Assembly (NCBI GenBank): GCA_007922195.1
Contig: ML682024.1
Location: forward strand, 6,804,108 to 6,868,107
Origin: Podocnemis expansa
Lineage: Eukaryota; Chordata; Testudines; Podocnemididae
Direction: 5' to 3'
DNA length: 64,000 nt
The notes under the pieces were generated by a model. The model worked only from the letters and a program-made list of their open reading frames with translations, was not told where the DNA came from and did not search any database. Shown here piece by piece: positions 22,146 to 33,694 of the stretch (the stretch's first letter is position 1; each line of letters starts with the position of its first letter). The position numbers and the translations under genes are program-made.

Positions 22146-22949
22146 CCAGGTAAGCGTGCTCAGGACCAACTCTGGCACCAAGTGCCGGCACCATGTCTGG
22201 CACTTCCCTTTGGAGTGAGTGCCTGGAGCCTATCATGGTGTCAACCACACGGGAGGCTTTTGAAGTGACAGAAGCCCTCCAGCCCCTGAATACACCACAG
22301 GCTGCTGAAACAAGTGGTGACTCTGTCTTCTTCCTTCCTCCACTTTACCCAGCACCAGGGGGAGCTGCTCATTACTTGGGCCTACACCTCTGCGCGACTA
22401 CAGGCTCCGATGCCTACGGCCCCGACAACCTTGCCTTGGCACCGCAAGAGATCTGAAGTACATTCCTCAAGCCTGGCCCCTTACTGAAGGGTCCACGGCA
22501 CCAGTTCTTCCCAGCACTGCACTTGAAACCGGCTACCTCCTACTGAGGGCCCGCAAGGGGAATCCCTCCTTGGTGCCATGGCCCCGGTGAGCACACCCTA
22601 GTACCAGGTTGTTCCTTCTCCCAATTACAGCTGAACAGGGACCAGGGCCTTACAGAAGAGACCCTACCATCTTCTGGCCCCCCTAGAAATAAAGGAAAGC
22701 ACTGGAACACGGAGTTCCAGGGGTCCCCCTAAAAATAGCAGGAGCAGCTGGAACACAGAATTCTGGTGGCTCCACCTTAAACCCCGCTCCACCTTAACCC
22801 AGCCAGCAGAGAGTTGCGGGAGGCTGGGAGTGTGTGAATCTCCTCCCTACAGGGCAGAGCAGCTTGTGTCAGGCAGCCTGTAAACAGCCCAAGTAAGGGC
22901 ATTGAGGAGGAGGGCTGCTGGGGGCTGTGTGGGGCAGGTGTGTGTGGGG

Positions 22950-22950
22950 C

Positions 22951-22997
<47 letters not shown>

Positions 22998-23007
22998 NNN
23001 NNNNNNN

Positions 23008-23072
<65 letters not shown>
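22950..23072. repeat. (GT)n-(GA)n microsatellite with assembly gap
   Basis: GT dinucleotides run on both sides of ten N bases at 22998-23007 and continue to about 23052, then turn to GA until about 23072. The true length is unknown. The cysteine-valine frames over it are artefacts. Confidence 0.95.
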
Positions 23073-23074
<2 letters not shown>

Positions 23075-23847
23075 GCAGAGGTGGGTGGGAGTGGCTGTGT
23101 AGTGGAGGGTGTGTGGCTGAGGGGGTGGGATGGCTGTGGGGGGGTGTAGCTGAGGGCTGGAGGGCTAGTTCTGGCCGTGATGGGAGGGTCCCTCACAGGC
23201 AGCAGGGGGCTGGGGGAGGGAAGGATAGGACCCACTGAGGTGGGAGGGAGCCGCAGTGGGGTGAGAGTTTGCCCTGGGTTGCAGGGAGCCACTGTGGAGA
23301 AGGGGGAAGTGGGTGCCGTGCCACACTCCTGTGCCCTACGTTCCCAATCCCCAGGTTCCTCCCCTGCCTCCCCACAAAGCCACTCTTCTTCTCCCATCCT
23401 CTCTTCTCTTTTGCCACCCTTGTGCTGTTTCCCACATGGCTGCCCTTGTCCTCTTCTGCCACCCTACCCTGCTGTGCTCCCCACACTCACTCCTGCCACT
23501 GCACACAACTCCTGACCTCCCCTGGTTTGCCACCCCTGTTCTGCTACTGCTACTACCTCACACAGCAACATTTCCAAAACACTGTGCCATGGTTCATGAA
23601 TATTCATAAGTAATTTAAGTTAATTTGAATATTCACGAGTTTTCTAATAGTGGTGTGCCTCGAAAAATTTGAAGGTATCAAGGTGTGCCATGGCAGATAA
23701 AAGAGTGGGAAGCACTGCTCTAGGAGTCCCAGAAGGTTTGACTCCCTGGCTAAAAAAAAAAAAAGCCTACTCAGCTTTCAGCTTTTTAGCTGAGGAATCC
23801 TGGCCATCAGGCTGTGGTTAAAAGATTCCCCAGACCTCTGGGATGCT

Positions 23848-24051
23848 ATGAGCAGTTTCAGCAGCCTCCTCCCACAAGAATACTCGGGGACGTTGAATGC
23901 CTTCATCAAGGAAGGTGCCCTGGCATCTCACCATGCCTTTATAGTGGCTTTCGATGCCTTAAACATGGCTACCTGTGGCATTGCTAGGTCCACGGTTACA
24001 TGCCGGGCAGGCTGGCTTCAGGATCTTGACCTCTCCCAGGACTTACAGTAG
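23848..24051 (+). pseudogene. DIRS D3 gag C-terminal fragment
   Basis: A short frame reading AFIKEGALASHHAF...ALNMATCGIA...AGWLQDLDLSQDLQ has the spacing of the DIRS gag / LAP2-alpha-like C-terminal block, also seen at 3096-2890 (minus) and 56851-57010. It is flanked by degraded sequence. Confidence 0.55.
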
Positions 24052-24059
24052 GCTATATT

Positions 24060-26425
24060 AGACTTCCCTTTAGAGGGGCAGTCTCCTTCTCTTTACCTGT
24101 CCACTGACTCCATGATCCATGATGTCTATGTACAGAGGTTGGCACTCAGAGCCCTGGGTACACTCACTCCCCAGGTACTTCAACATTCCCAGTGTACCGT
24201 GACCCCTTCAACGCATGGGGGAAGGGTCCTTGTTGTACCCCCCCCCCCACATAACCGAAATGGCTATCTTCAGGAGCCTTTGGACTACAGGATGTTAGTC
24301 CCCTTGCCTCATTATAGGTGATCAATCCCAACAGGGTCGCTCTCCCTCCATAAGAACCCTTGAATTTCAGAGCGGAAACCCAAACGCTTTTGCTAAACGC
24401 TCCCTTACAATCTGCCTCAGGACACTTCTTCCTCCTCTCTGGGAACAATGTGCCTCCCTCTACCCTTCTAATACCCTTCGGGTCAAGTAAGGGCCTGGCC
24501 ACTGGAGAATTCTCCTCACACGCACTTGCTTCCAGACGCATACGCCCTGGAGCCTCGGTGGGAACCTCGAGGTCATAGAGGTATGCAAAGTGGGCACATC
24601 ATGCCCCAGAAAAAAAAAATCCTATAGCCCTCTGGGTCAAGGGCAGGATGCCTACACTTTGGCAAATTCTTCCCAGTCGGGCACACTGAAAGGGGACGCT
24701 CCCATGTCGCTACCCCGAGAGCACTCCTCATCTGTGTCGGCTTGCAATGGATCAGGAGGAAGCTATTGCAGGATGATGCACCCCACCCCCTAGGTGATGG
24801 GTAAGAGGGCAAGCTCATCCCCCTTTGCCCTCTATCTTCTCCTGCCTTCCCCTCCCCACTAGGCAGTGCCCCCTTTATATCGGGGCCATGCTCTTCAGAC
24901 TCATATTAGCCTTTTGCCTGTGAGATCCTCATCTCACTGTAGGGGTTTTTGCCTTTTCAGCCCCTACCCCTCCTTCCCAAGGACCTTCAACACTTTACAC
25001 TGGTTCTTCTGCCCACAAGCAGACCTCAGTTTAGCCGTTGACTGGCACCTCCTCTGCTCTGGTGCCTCCCTCTACCAGGCAAGGTTCACTTCCCCTGTAA
25101 GTTCTAGACAGCCGTCTAGGAGCTGCCCTGACCTCTCTAGTGCACCCCTTTCCTCCCTAGAAGTGCTACGAAGGGAAATAGTAGGGGATAGAACTACTAA
25201 CCACCATCGGCACTCGTACATCTGAGTGAGCCATTTGAGGACCTGTAGTTTCCAGCTCAGGGTAGTTCCCCTGCAGAACTCTGGCCCCGGGAAGCTTATA
25301 GTCCTTAATGGACTGGAAAGCCTGATGCCTTATGGGTGATGTTTTTCATAACATTCCCTCTTGCCACTCTGTGTTCCTTAAAGGACACAGCAATTCTCTC
25401 TTGGCTTCCCTAAGTAAGGGTTGCCTTATGCTTTCCTCCTCTTCCTGGGATCCTTCCCTTCTCCCTCCTCCCAACAGGGACCTGCCCAAGGCTTAACCCT
25501 TCCAATACGTGGGGTGGCGCACCAATAATACTCCTTCCCTTGGAGCAGGAGTTACATACCACGTTCAACTTGTGTCTTTCCTAAGGTGTCGCCATTCTCC
25601 TCATCAGAACCTATGCAAGGTCCCTCGTAGTTGGCCCTTTGTAGCCGGGACCCAACACCTGCACCCGTTGCTAGAATGAGTCATCCAGCTATGTTATGAA
25701 GGTTTACTGCCTCTCCATAGAAGTGAGAGACAAGAATGCCTTCTGAGCTGTGTGCCCTTTCCAAACACTCTGATCCTGGTGTTGGAGGCATGACCTTTGA
25801 GGTGGACCTGACCCATCTACAGAGATGGCCAGATACCCCTACCCTTGATTTGGCACACCTCTCCCTATGTGAGTCCGCGTACTGGAAGAGTAAAGTACAG
25901 GGGCAGGGGACAGAAATGCGCACCAAGTGCTGAAGTTGCATAAGCCCTTCCCCACAAGAACCCCATGATGTTTTCATCACCCCTATCTCAGGTCATTCCC
26001 CCCCCCCCTTTTGGTTGGGGACAACCTAGCATGGGGAATTCAATCACTTTTCTCCTAGTTTCTCTCCTGATACTAGGATGGGTGTTCCTAAGGCTCTCTT
26101 CTTACTACAATAACCTGCTTAAGGGTTACCTCTAAAGAAGAGACCTTCTGAGATGTCCACTTCTCCATTTATGATGACCTCCCTGAAGGAGTGTCTCTGA
26201 CGTTTCCGGGCCCCAGAGGTGGGTCTGCCAAGCATCTAGGACTTATTTCACGGCCCTCCTTCCAGGGCCTCCATCCCCATGCATCAACGGATGGAGGGAT
26301 AGGGGTCCCCACCCACTCCTTCCTCCTACCCCTCTTCCTGTGTTAGCTTCCATATGGAGCTGGGACGCCTCAGTTAGGGTGCCTATTATCAATCCTACCC
26401 ATGGCATATCCTGCCAGTACGCCTA
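24060..26425. other. Unassigned interior of DIRS D3
   Basis: A region of about 2.4 kb that should hold DIRS RT/RNase H by position but shows no recognisable motif. Frames are short. A run of C at 24239-24249. Confidence 0.5.
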
Positions 26426-26430
26426 TGGAG

Positions 26431-27284
26431 TGTGGGGCACAGACATAATGTAGGGAGACAGACAGATAATGAATTACATTTACCTTTAAGTATATGTTAA
26501 TGTAGTGTATATGACTTTTAGCATCATAAGTAAAATAATTCTGTAACCCTTTGTAACTGACATTATAACCAATGTCCAACAAGACTCCATATTGTCACTT
26601 TGGAACTCTTACATTGTACTCCGTTTGGTATATTTGATGAAACCTGGTTTAGGCATATGCTGTGTATGTTCATTTAAATGTGTGAACAAGGTGTGTGAAT
26701 GAAGGGTGTGTGTGTGTGTGTGTGTGTGTGAGAAGGGACCTTCTCAACTGCCAGTCTGTCCTGATGAAGCACAAGTACCATCTAACTGGCTGAACAATAC
26801 AGACATCTCTGATTAAAGCCAACAGAAGGGGCGACCACAGAAAGAAAACAAAATACAATCAAATCTGAAAGTGGCTGGTGGCCAGTGATCTCACAGGAAC
26901 CCTGAGGCAACATGACACAGCAAATCCCACAGACTTACGTCAGGGCCAGCAAGTATAAAAGATGGGTAAGAACATGAAAACTTTGGGTCTCATTCTGCAA
27001 CTGTCATCTTGGAGCATTGGATTGCAACCAACAGAGGCCTGGCTCCCTCCTTATGCCCAGCCGAGTTGGCCACTAGGCTGGCACAAGCAACACATGAAAG
27101 GACGGGTAATTATATCATACAAGATTGCAGAACTTTGTGTGTGTGTGTGTGTGACTACTTTTTGCTATCCTTACTTATTTACAATAAATGTGCCATATTG
27201 CATTGTCCCCCTGAATAATATCCTGCTAGTCTTTTCTTTTTATTGGGGGGGGGTGCTCTCCTGAGTGCCCTTTTTGTTATAACA
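26431..27284 (+). mobile_element. Solo LTR with TATA box and poly(A) signal
   Basis: Begins TGTGGGGCAC, ends TTATAACA, flanked by GGAG at 26427-26430 and 27285-27288. It has TATAAAA at 26952-26958 and AATAAA at 27183-27188, the expected order for U3-R-U5 on the plus strand. A short TG repeat at 26707-26730 and another at 27135-27153 lie inside. No internal retroviral sequence adjoins it. Confidence 0.75.
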
Positions 27285-27799
27285 GGAGAAAGACCTCTTG
27301 CCTATCTCCCACTTGGCCAAGGGGTGATGTGCTCCCTGCCCCAGTCTTGGTTAGTATTTAACCCAACTCACCTCCCCCTTTTGGGGTTGAGTTGGCAAGG
27401 GTAGCAATTATTCCACCCTTGCCCTTCGCCTACAGCTGTGAGAATCTGTTGCCCTGAATCACGACTGTCTCTCTTCTAGGAAGGGGCAACCGTCCTACAC
27501 TAAAAGGTCTTACTGGTGACGAGGTTGTTCTTGTTATTATGATATAGCAAACTCCCCAACAATGAACCGCGGACTGCCCCTGTCAGGCTTATAGTCCCCT
27601 GACAGAGTGCCAAATGACCCCCCGGCACTCTCATGCATGCCTCCTCCTGAGGATCTTGCACTTGGTGGTGTGTCCGTAAGCATTTGCCTGGTGGCCCACT
27701 GCTTCTTCACTCAGTTTGGGGGTTGTGCCATTTGTGGGTAGCTGTGCCGATGGTGGATAAAGTCTAACTCTGCCCACCTTCCACAGTACAGCTAGCAGT

Positions 27800-27900
27800 C
27801 ACCTAATATTGAATGTATCCAAGCAGCGCTCGAAGAAGAACGGTAGGTTACTTACCAGTAAATGTCCTTTTTTGAGATGGGCTGCTCAGATTCATTCAGT
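27800..27900 (+). repeat. DIRS internal complementary region (D3)
   Basis: Head-to-head terminus sequences (attgaatgtatccaagcagc ... gggctgctcagattcattcag) like those at 1305-1412. Confidence 0.65.
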
Positions 27901-27902
27901 CC

Positions 27903-28343
27903 TGTGGAAGAAAATAAGTATAGTATCTGGCTAACTCCATTTTGTGAGCAGCAGACTCCATTTCAGATTGAACAAGGAGTCACATACCCTGTTGAGCTGG
28001 GTAGTGGGGCAAATTAGCATAAGAAAGAGACAGAAGCAGGAACTGAACTTAGGAAAACAACCAGGTAGCAGACCCCCATATAAGGGAAGAAGAGCATCTC
28101 CTCATTATGGAAAGATAGTACAAGTGTCACAGGATTGGAGAGAAGCCAAGTCACACTAGGTGATATACATGAATATATTATAATAATGTATTACCTATAT
28201 AAGGTAACCCCATCTTTTGTTAGGGGCTCTTGGGTCTTTGTTTTGGCCCCAGAGTCTGCAGCTGTGTATAGTTTTCCAATAAACTTTCTCTCTTTTACTA
28301 AGTGTGGCCTCCGCTGACTGAACACCCTTAAATTTCCTCCACA
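27903..28343 (+). mobile_element. Solo LTR, TGTGGA...TCCACA
   Basis: A 6-bp perfect terminal inversion and AATAAA at 28278-28283. The flanks agtcc and gttcc are a weak duplication (3 of 5). The DIRS sequence is continuous across it by comparison with other DIRS ends. Confidence 0.5.
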
Positions 28344-28574
28344 GTTCCTTCCCGCCATCCCCACTACACAGAGTTAGTGATTAATGAGAACTGGGGAGGA
28401 GCAGGGCTGGGGCCATATATATGGCCAGGGAGTGGTGGCTGCCAGCCCTGTCCTGACAGGCTAAGGCTAAAAGCTGTTCCAGCCAATTATGCACTGTGGC
28501 ACATAGACACCTAACACTGAATGAATCCAAGCAGCCCATCTCGAAGAAGGACGTTTACTGGTAAGCAACCTACC

Positions 28575-29650
28575 ATTACAGGGTTGTGGGCATCACGGGG
28601 GTCTTTGGCTAGGTAACAGAAGAGTTGCTACAAAGTGATATAAAGAAACCAAGACAACAAAGGAGAGGGAACGATGTCTTAAAAGAGTCTGGAAACTGGC
28701 TTAATTATAAAAGGCATTTTATTGCTAGGTATCTAAAACTTGCACTAATAATAATTACAAAAGGAGAGAAGAATACCCCCAAAATAGCCAGTTACAGCAT
28801 TAATAAACATACAAGGAAAGAAAAACACCCAACAACAATATTACCTAGATTCTACTCTATCAGCCTAGAGAAAGAGAGTCATAATTAAACAAGGGGGGGG
28901 GAGAGAGCAAGAGAGAGAGAGGTTGGGGGAGAGGCGGTCTCACCACTCTGTGTAGCAGAAAGGTTCCCAGGTTGTGCAGATCAGGGTCAGAGGCTGGATG
29001 GAAACAAAGCTCCCACAGTAATCAGCAAAGAAGAAAAGCCAAGTCCCAGTGGAAATGATACAGCTTTAGATCCAAGCATCAGGACTCAATCCAAATTCAC
29101 ACAGGATTCAGACAGGATCTAATCAGGACTTACACAGGACATACAGTACTCAATCGGACTTGCACAGGACACACACAGTATTCAATCAAGGTTTTTATAA
29201 GGGCTTGTTTAAGTGGCCAATACACATTCCTGGCTGGGTGTGATGGTTCAGGGAAGCTCACAATACAATCAGGCAGACTCAGTATTTTGGGTATCAGTTA
29301 TCATGTCTATGACTAGAATGGTCTGATAATTGATGAGTTTGTTCATTTTGGTGTGAGATCCCACATCAGGCAATGCCTCTTCAATCCCAGAGCTCAGTGC
29401 AGTTCCTGCTTCTTCAATCCTAGGGTTCAGTGCAGTTCATGGAGCTTGGATCTCCATAGTCAATGCAAATGAAGCTCCATTAACTGTGCTGATGGCTTTT
29501 GGATATGGGTAGATAAGGATGTCTCTCACTTCCTTCCTACTGTTTTTGGTTTTCAGTTCAAGCACAGGCTGGGGGATGTGCATGTGGGGGGGAGGCACAG
29601 GCTGGATACTATGCTCTGATTCCTCAAGATCACAGAGCTAACACGTAACA
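28575..29650. other. AT-rich stretch, likely LTR remainder
   Basis: About 1.1 kb between the end of DIRS D3 and the right target duplication GCCC. No gene is recognised. It probably belongs to the LTR element whose left end is at 20845. Confidence 0.35.
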
Positions 29651-30133
29651 GCCCCAGTGCCTGCCTATCCTGAGCCAAAGACCTGAGTGTGAGCAAAATA
29701 TGAAACTGCCCTAGGGGCTGCAGTCCCAGGAAATGTGTCATGCACTTGGCCCCTTTCTTTCCCATCAGATGGTTTCTCAGCCCAACGTGCTGCAGTCAGC
29801 ATGCCAGTTCCCTGCAACATCCTACAAACCACATCCCCTTGTGCAGTTGCCAGGCCCCACTTCCCCCACTACACCCCTGTGGGGACCAGAGGAGTTGGGG
29901 CCTCCCAGCCCCACATCAGAGCTGCCCAGTGCAGGGATCTGCTGGGATGGGGGAGTCTCAGGAGTCATCTACAGATGCTCAGGCTGCCCCCAACCTTCTC
30001 TAAAGGGCCCATCTATACTTCATGGAGTGACAGCTCAGAACATCTCCCACACAACAATGGCCCCCACCGAGCCACCGTCTCCCATGAAGCAGGCTGGAGA
30101 TTCCTTCCTGAGCCAGCTGGGGCCAGCATTTAC

Positions 30134-30182
30134 CCTTGAGCATGAGGATGGAGAGGCCTGGCCTGGCCAAACTCCTGCTCAT
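30134..30182 (-). CDS. Candidate leader exon, copy A upstream
   Basis: A 49-bp open segment from ATG at 30182 (MSRSLARPGLSILMLK) to a GTAAATG donor, phase 1. The duplicate at 40134-40182 is also open and has a better donor (GTAAGT). Conservation of start, length and phase supports an alternative first exon of the receptor unit. No protein match is claimed. Confidence 0.4.
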
Positions 30183-30343
30183 GCTATTCTTAGTTCAGTG
30201 ATGTGGGACAGAGATGAGAGGAGGGCATTTTGGTTTTCAACAGTAGTGAGGTGGGGAGAGAGAAATAAATTTAGGTCCTGAGTTGTTGAAGGAGGAGCCA
30301 ATAAATCTGCAAAAGCAGAACTCCGCCCAGAGCCAGCACACAC

Positions 30344-30353
30344 TTTCTGTTTC
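30344..30353 (-). promoter_or_regulatory. ISRE/IRF-like site, copy A
   Basis: On the minus strand gaaacagaaagtg, fitting GAAANNGAAA. It lies about 160 bp upstream of the ATG at 30182 and is conserved at 40344-40353. IRF binding would suit an immune receptor promoter. Inferred from the motif only. Confidence 0.35.
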
Positions 30354-30512
30354 TTGGTGCTGCCCGTGAAACACAGTATAATCTTCAGCACCTACCTTTA
30401 TTATAGCCCTGCTCTGGCTGAAGTGTGGGTTTGTGATTGGTTGCACCTAACCACCCTTGTAATGTGATCTGTGGAACTTTCCTGTTCGTCTTTGAAATGT
30501 AATTGTATAGCT

Positions 30513-31152
30513 AGGGAATTGGCAACAGAGAATCAGTGAGCCACCTGTGGTTCACTTAGCATCCCCTTCTGGCTCCCTGGCAGTCTCTGCCAGGGAACCA
30601 GGTGTGTTCCAGGAACTCCTGGCTTCCCCCCCCCAACAATGGCATGAGCTGGAGCTGGCCGGAAGGGGGATGCGGGCGGCACGCGCTCACTCTCTCCCTC
30701 TGCTGGTGGGAGGAGCAGAGAGGCCCCACCCACCAGCCAGCCCTCCTTCCCAGGAGTGGCAGGGATGAGCTCCAGCTTGTGGCGGCGGGGCCCTGGAATG
30801 GCCTCTCCACGGAGTTCGGGTTGCTTTGACACGGCCACTCTAGGCCTCAATGGGCCCAATTCAGGGCCTCGGGGTAAAGCAGCCTCCTTTGAAGCCTGGA
30901 GTGGTCAGATCAAAGAGGCCCAAACTCTGCCCCTGCCTCCATTGCTGGCTGGTCCTGGGAAGGAGGGCTAGTTGGTAGGCGGGGCAGCTCTGCTCCTCCC
31001 TGCCAGTGCAGAGAGGGAGGGACCGAGCGCGTGCTGCCCGTGCACCCCCATGCCAGTGCTTGGGGCTGCAGCCGCTGGGCCAGCTCCCACTCCTGCGGTT
31101 GCGGGGGGGAAGAGGGGATGGCTCTTCTCCCCTGCCCACTTGCTGACCCCTG
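30513..31152. mobile_element. Foldback hAT-like element, copy 2
   Basis: The right end ttgctgacccctg is the inverse of the common hAT terminus caggggtcagcaa; the left end is degenerate (agggaattggcaac). Flanks GTATAGCT (30505-30512) and GTATAGTT (31153-31160) match at 7 of 8. Internal arms at about 30600-30775 and 30945-31115 are inverse complements, so the strand can fold into a long hairpin. Confidence 0.6.
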
Positions 31153-31607
31153 GTATAGTTGAATGCAAATGATGCCGTGCATGGTCCTTTTAGAATGCCA
31201 GTGACATAATCTGCATCATTATTATTATAGTAGCAAGTTTCCTGCAGTGTTATCCATGTGTGCAGACGAAAAACATGTCCCAAAGGGATTTCACACTGCT
31301 CAAGTAGGAGCAAGTAATCAGGGCTGCAAACACACAATCAAAGAAAAACTGAATGACACTGGACTAGCTAAATGTCTGTAGCACCTGGGTTAGAAAGGAA
31401 AGATCACACAAAGTGAATGATCTAGCCACAAGGAGGAAGAAGAGAGAAGGGGGTTTGAAGAAAAGAGAAAACTCATATTTTAAACTCATCAGAGGCTTTT
31501 TGTCAGAGACAAATGCCATCATAAAGCAACTGACACTGGGCCCTGCTCATGCAAAGGTGTGGACTCACTGGAAATCATCACAGTTGAATTAGACTGGGTA
31601 GAAAAGC

Positions 31608-31981
31608 AGAGGCGTCACTGGCACTGGGCACCCGGGGCACATGCCTCAAATCCCAGAGCTGCTGCCCCGGATCTCCAGCCCAATCGAGCCGGAGATCTGG
31701 GGCCCAGCCACCGGTGGCCGCGGCAGCCCTGTCCCTGGCCAGGTATCCGGGGCCTGGCCACCCGCGGACGTGGCGGGGAGTCTGGGGCCTGGCCGCCCAC
31801 AGCCACTTCTGGCCCTGTCCCCAGCCAGGGATGCGGGGCCTAGCCATTCACGGCAGTGCGGTGGCTTCCAGCCCTGTCACCAGCCAGGGGGTGTGGTCTG
31901 CGACCAGGGGCCATGGCCTGTGGGTCAGGGGCGGGCCTGGGCCCGTGCCCTGGGTCCCTCCCTGGGCCAGCGACACCCCTA
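31608..31981. mobile_element. MULE-like MITE, copy 2
   Basis: Ends agaggcgtcactggc and (inverse of the right end) aggggtgtcgctggc. The 9-bp duplication TAGAAAAGC at 31599-31607 and 31982-31990 is perfect. The paralogous site in copy B (about 42050-42065) has a single uninterrupted gtagaagagcatgat, confirming the insertion. Same TIR family as 3358-3834. Confidence 0.75.
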
Positions 31982-32547
31982 TAGAAAAGCATGATTGTAG
32001 TGATGAATTTTGGTTAGATTATAATGACAAAATGAAAGATCATTTGCAACTTCTTGACTGATTAATTGATTGTGCATTGATTTGCTCTATACTTGCTTAA
32101 AATCATGTTTTAATCAATAAACTATTAATTGTTTTCTCTAAAGCAGCATGGATATTAGAGAGAGAATGAATGTGTGGAGACCTGACTTACAGCAAAGGCT
32201 TATTGTGTATTTATCTTTGTGTTAAACTGATGGGCTGAAGTAAATGAGCCTGCAGAGATCTGGGAAGGCTTCTGATTCCTGAAAGACAGAAGCTCCTCTT
32301 GTGGCATCCTGGGGCTGGAGGTGTTTGCTGGGGGATTGTCCCCTGAGTGGCAAGTGTGCAAATCCACTGCCTGGGACAGATGACATGCAGGAGACTCTAA
32401 CCCAGGAATGGGGGCCCACCTAAAAAAGCAGAGTAAATCATGATCTAGGAGTGGGTGGTCAGAGAGGCACAGTGGCATATCAGATCAGATCACAGGAGAG
32501 GAATGCCACTGTGGTCTAGTGGGTAGGGCAGTGGGGGGTCTGTGAGC

Positions 32548-33581
32548 TGTTGAACCCCCGGGTTTACGATGTAACTGTGATGGACCAGCGACACCCACCA
32601 AAGAGACGGACACCAATTTTCAATATAAAAAAAATTTATAGTGGTCTCATAAAGGCATACAATGAAATAACAACAAAAATGACTATGTGGGGGGAATAAA
32701 CAGCTACGCAGTGAAAAGGACTATGCAAGATACAAGTGGGATAATAAACAGCTATGTAGTAAAAGGACTATACAAGGTACAAATGAAAACCACACTTATA
32801 AACAATGCATAAATGGGAAAAAACTACACTTATAGACAATACATAAATGGGAACAGCTATACTTATAAAGAACACCTAAATGGAAAAAAAAAACTACACT
32901 TATAAACAGTGCATAAATGGTATTATAGAGGGGAAAAAAAAGTGAGAAAGAAACAAATCGAGAGAAGTAGGATAACTGTATCAGTTTATAATACCTGTCC
33001 TAGCACTGTAGTGGAACCCAAAGTGAGGAGGCAGACCAGCTGCAGCATCCCAGTACGTAATCGTTTGGCTGGCAATTCGAGTACACCCAAAAGTCTCGTG
33101 GGTGGGAGCTCCCTGTCTCGGTCGGGGGATCAGTCCCACTGGTTCGTGACATGCCCTTTAGCATTCGAGGGTGGGAGAACACTCAAGCCAACTGAGGCAG
33201 GGGCTTAAATAGTATACTGCACAGCCAGAGTATAAAATAGCCAATTGGAAGTGAGATGCAGGTCAGGACCAATGATGTAACTGGGACCCCAGACAATGAT
33301 CCCTCCTTCGTGGTGACAGGGGTGCAGAGAAACTGTTCAAGGGGATAGAATCTCACCCCCCCCCCTTGATGACACAAGGCTAGGGGGGTAGAAACTCACC
33401 CAGAAAATTGAGGCCTATCAGGGGAGATCGATACTTAACATTCTTCCCCTTGAGCTGCATAGCCCGGAGATGAGACCCATCAGAGAGATCGATACATAAC
33501 ATTCCTCCCTGTGAACTCCATAGTCTAGAGGACTACGTTGGGGGGGCGGGGTCGCCATTATGTCTGCCACCTCCGCTGATA
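32548..33581 (-). mobile_element. Solo LTR, 1.03 kb, copy 1
   Basis: Flanked by a perfect 5-bp duplication TGAGC (32543-32547 and 33582-33586). It aligns with 54287-55120. A TATA-like TATTTAA at 33212-33206 and an inverted CCAAT motif just upstream (33233-33247) place the promoter on the minus strand. No internal region adjoins it. Confidence 0.75.
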
Positions 33582-33694
33582 TGAGCCAGTAATCATGACT
33601 TTATCTCTGGTTGTAGCAGGGGAGCAGGGTCTATAGAGGGGACTGGGAGACCTGGGTTCACTCCCTGGCTTTGGTAGGTGAGTAGGGTCTAGTG

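Larger units (their letters stand above)
21241..28574 (+). mobile_element. DIRS-type retrotransposon D3, degraded
   Basis: The 5' terminus (21241-21420) and 3' terminus (about 28385-28570) are inverted repeats of each other: ccatatatatggccccagcc at the start matches ggctggggccatatatatgg near the end. An internal complementary region lies at 27800-27900. Gag-like sequence is present near 23848-24051. RT, RNase H and recombinase cannot be read. Two LTRs (26431-27284 and 27903-28343) are nested in it. Confidence 0.75.
20845..29650. mobile_element. 8.8 kb compound insertion with GCCC target duplication
   Basis: Relative to copy B (empty site near 39612-39620), copy A has an 8.8 kb insertion that begins TGTTATCAAC and ends ACGTAACA, with GCCC on both sides (20841-20844 and 29651-29654). 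TG...CA ends and a 4-bp duplication suggest an LTR element. The outer parts (20845-21240 and about 28575-29650) would form one solo LTR split by DIRS element D3; no similarity between them was seen. Confidence 0.5.
29651..32480. repeat. Segmental duplication, copy A, second part
   Basis: Aligns with about 39621-40510 and 41615-42400 in copy B. Differences are discrete insertions: the hairpin hAT-like element at 30513-31152 and the MULE-like MITE at 31608-31981 in A, and the LTR at 40511-41614 in B. A third partial copy lies at about 46200-46560. Confidence 0.8.

Noticed and set aside
22777..23397. His-Thr and Cys-Val repeat proteins
   Set aside because: Translations of a GT microsatellite that also contains ten N bases.
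29733..30281. 182-codon plus-strand frame, partly conserved at 39664-40407
   Set aside because: Conservation is explained by the segmental duplication; the frame is not kept between copies and the supported exon is on the other strand.
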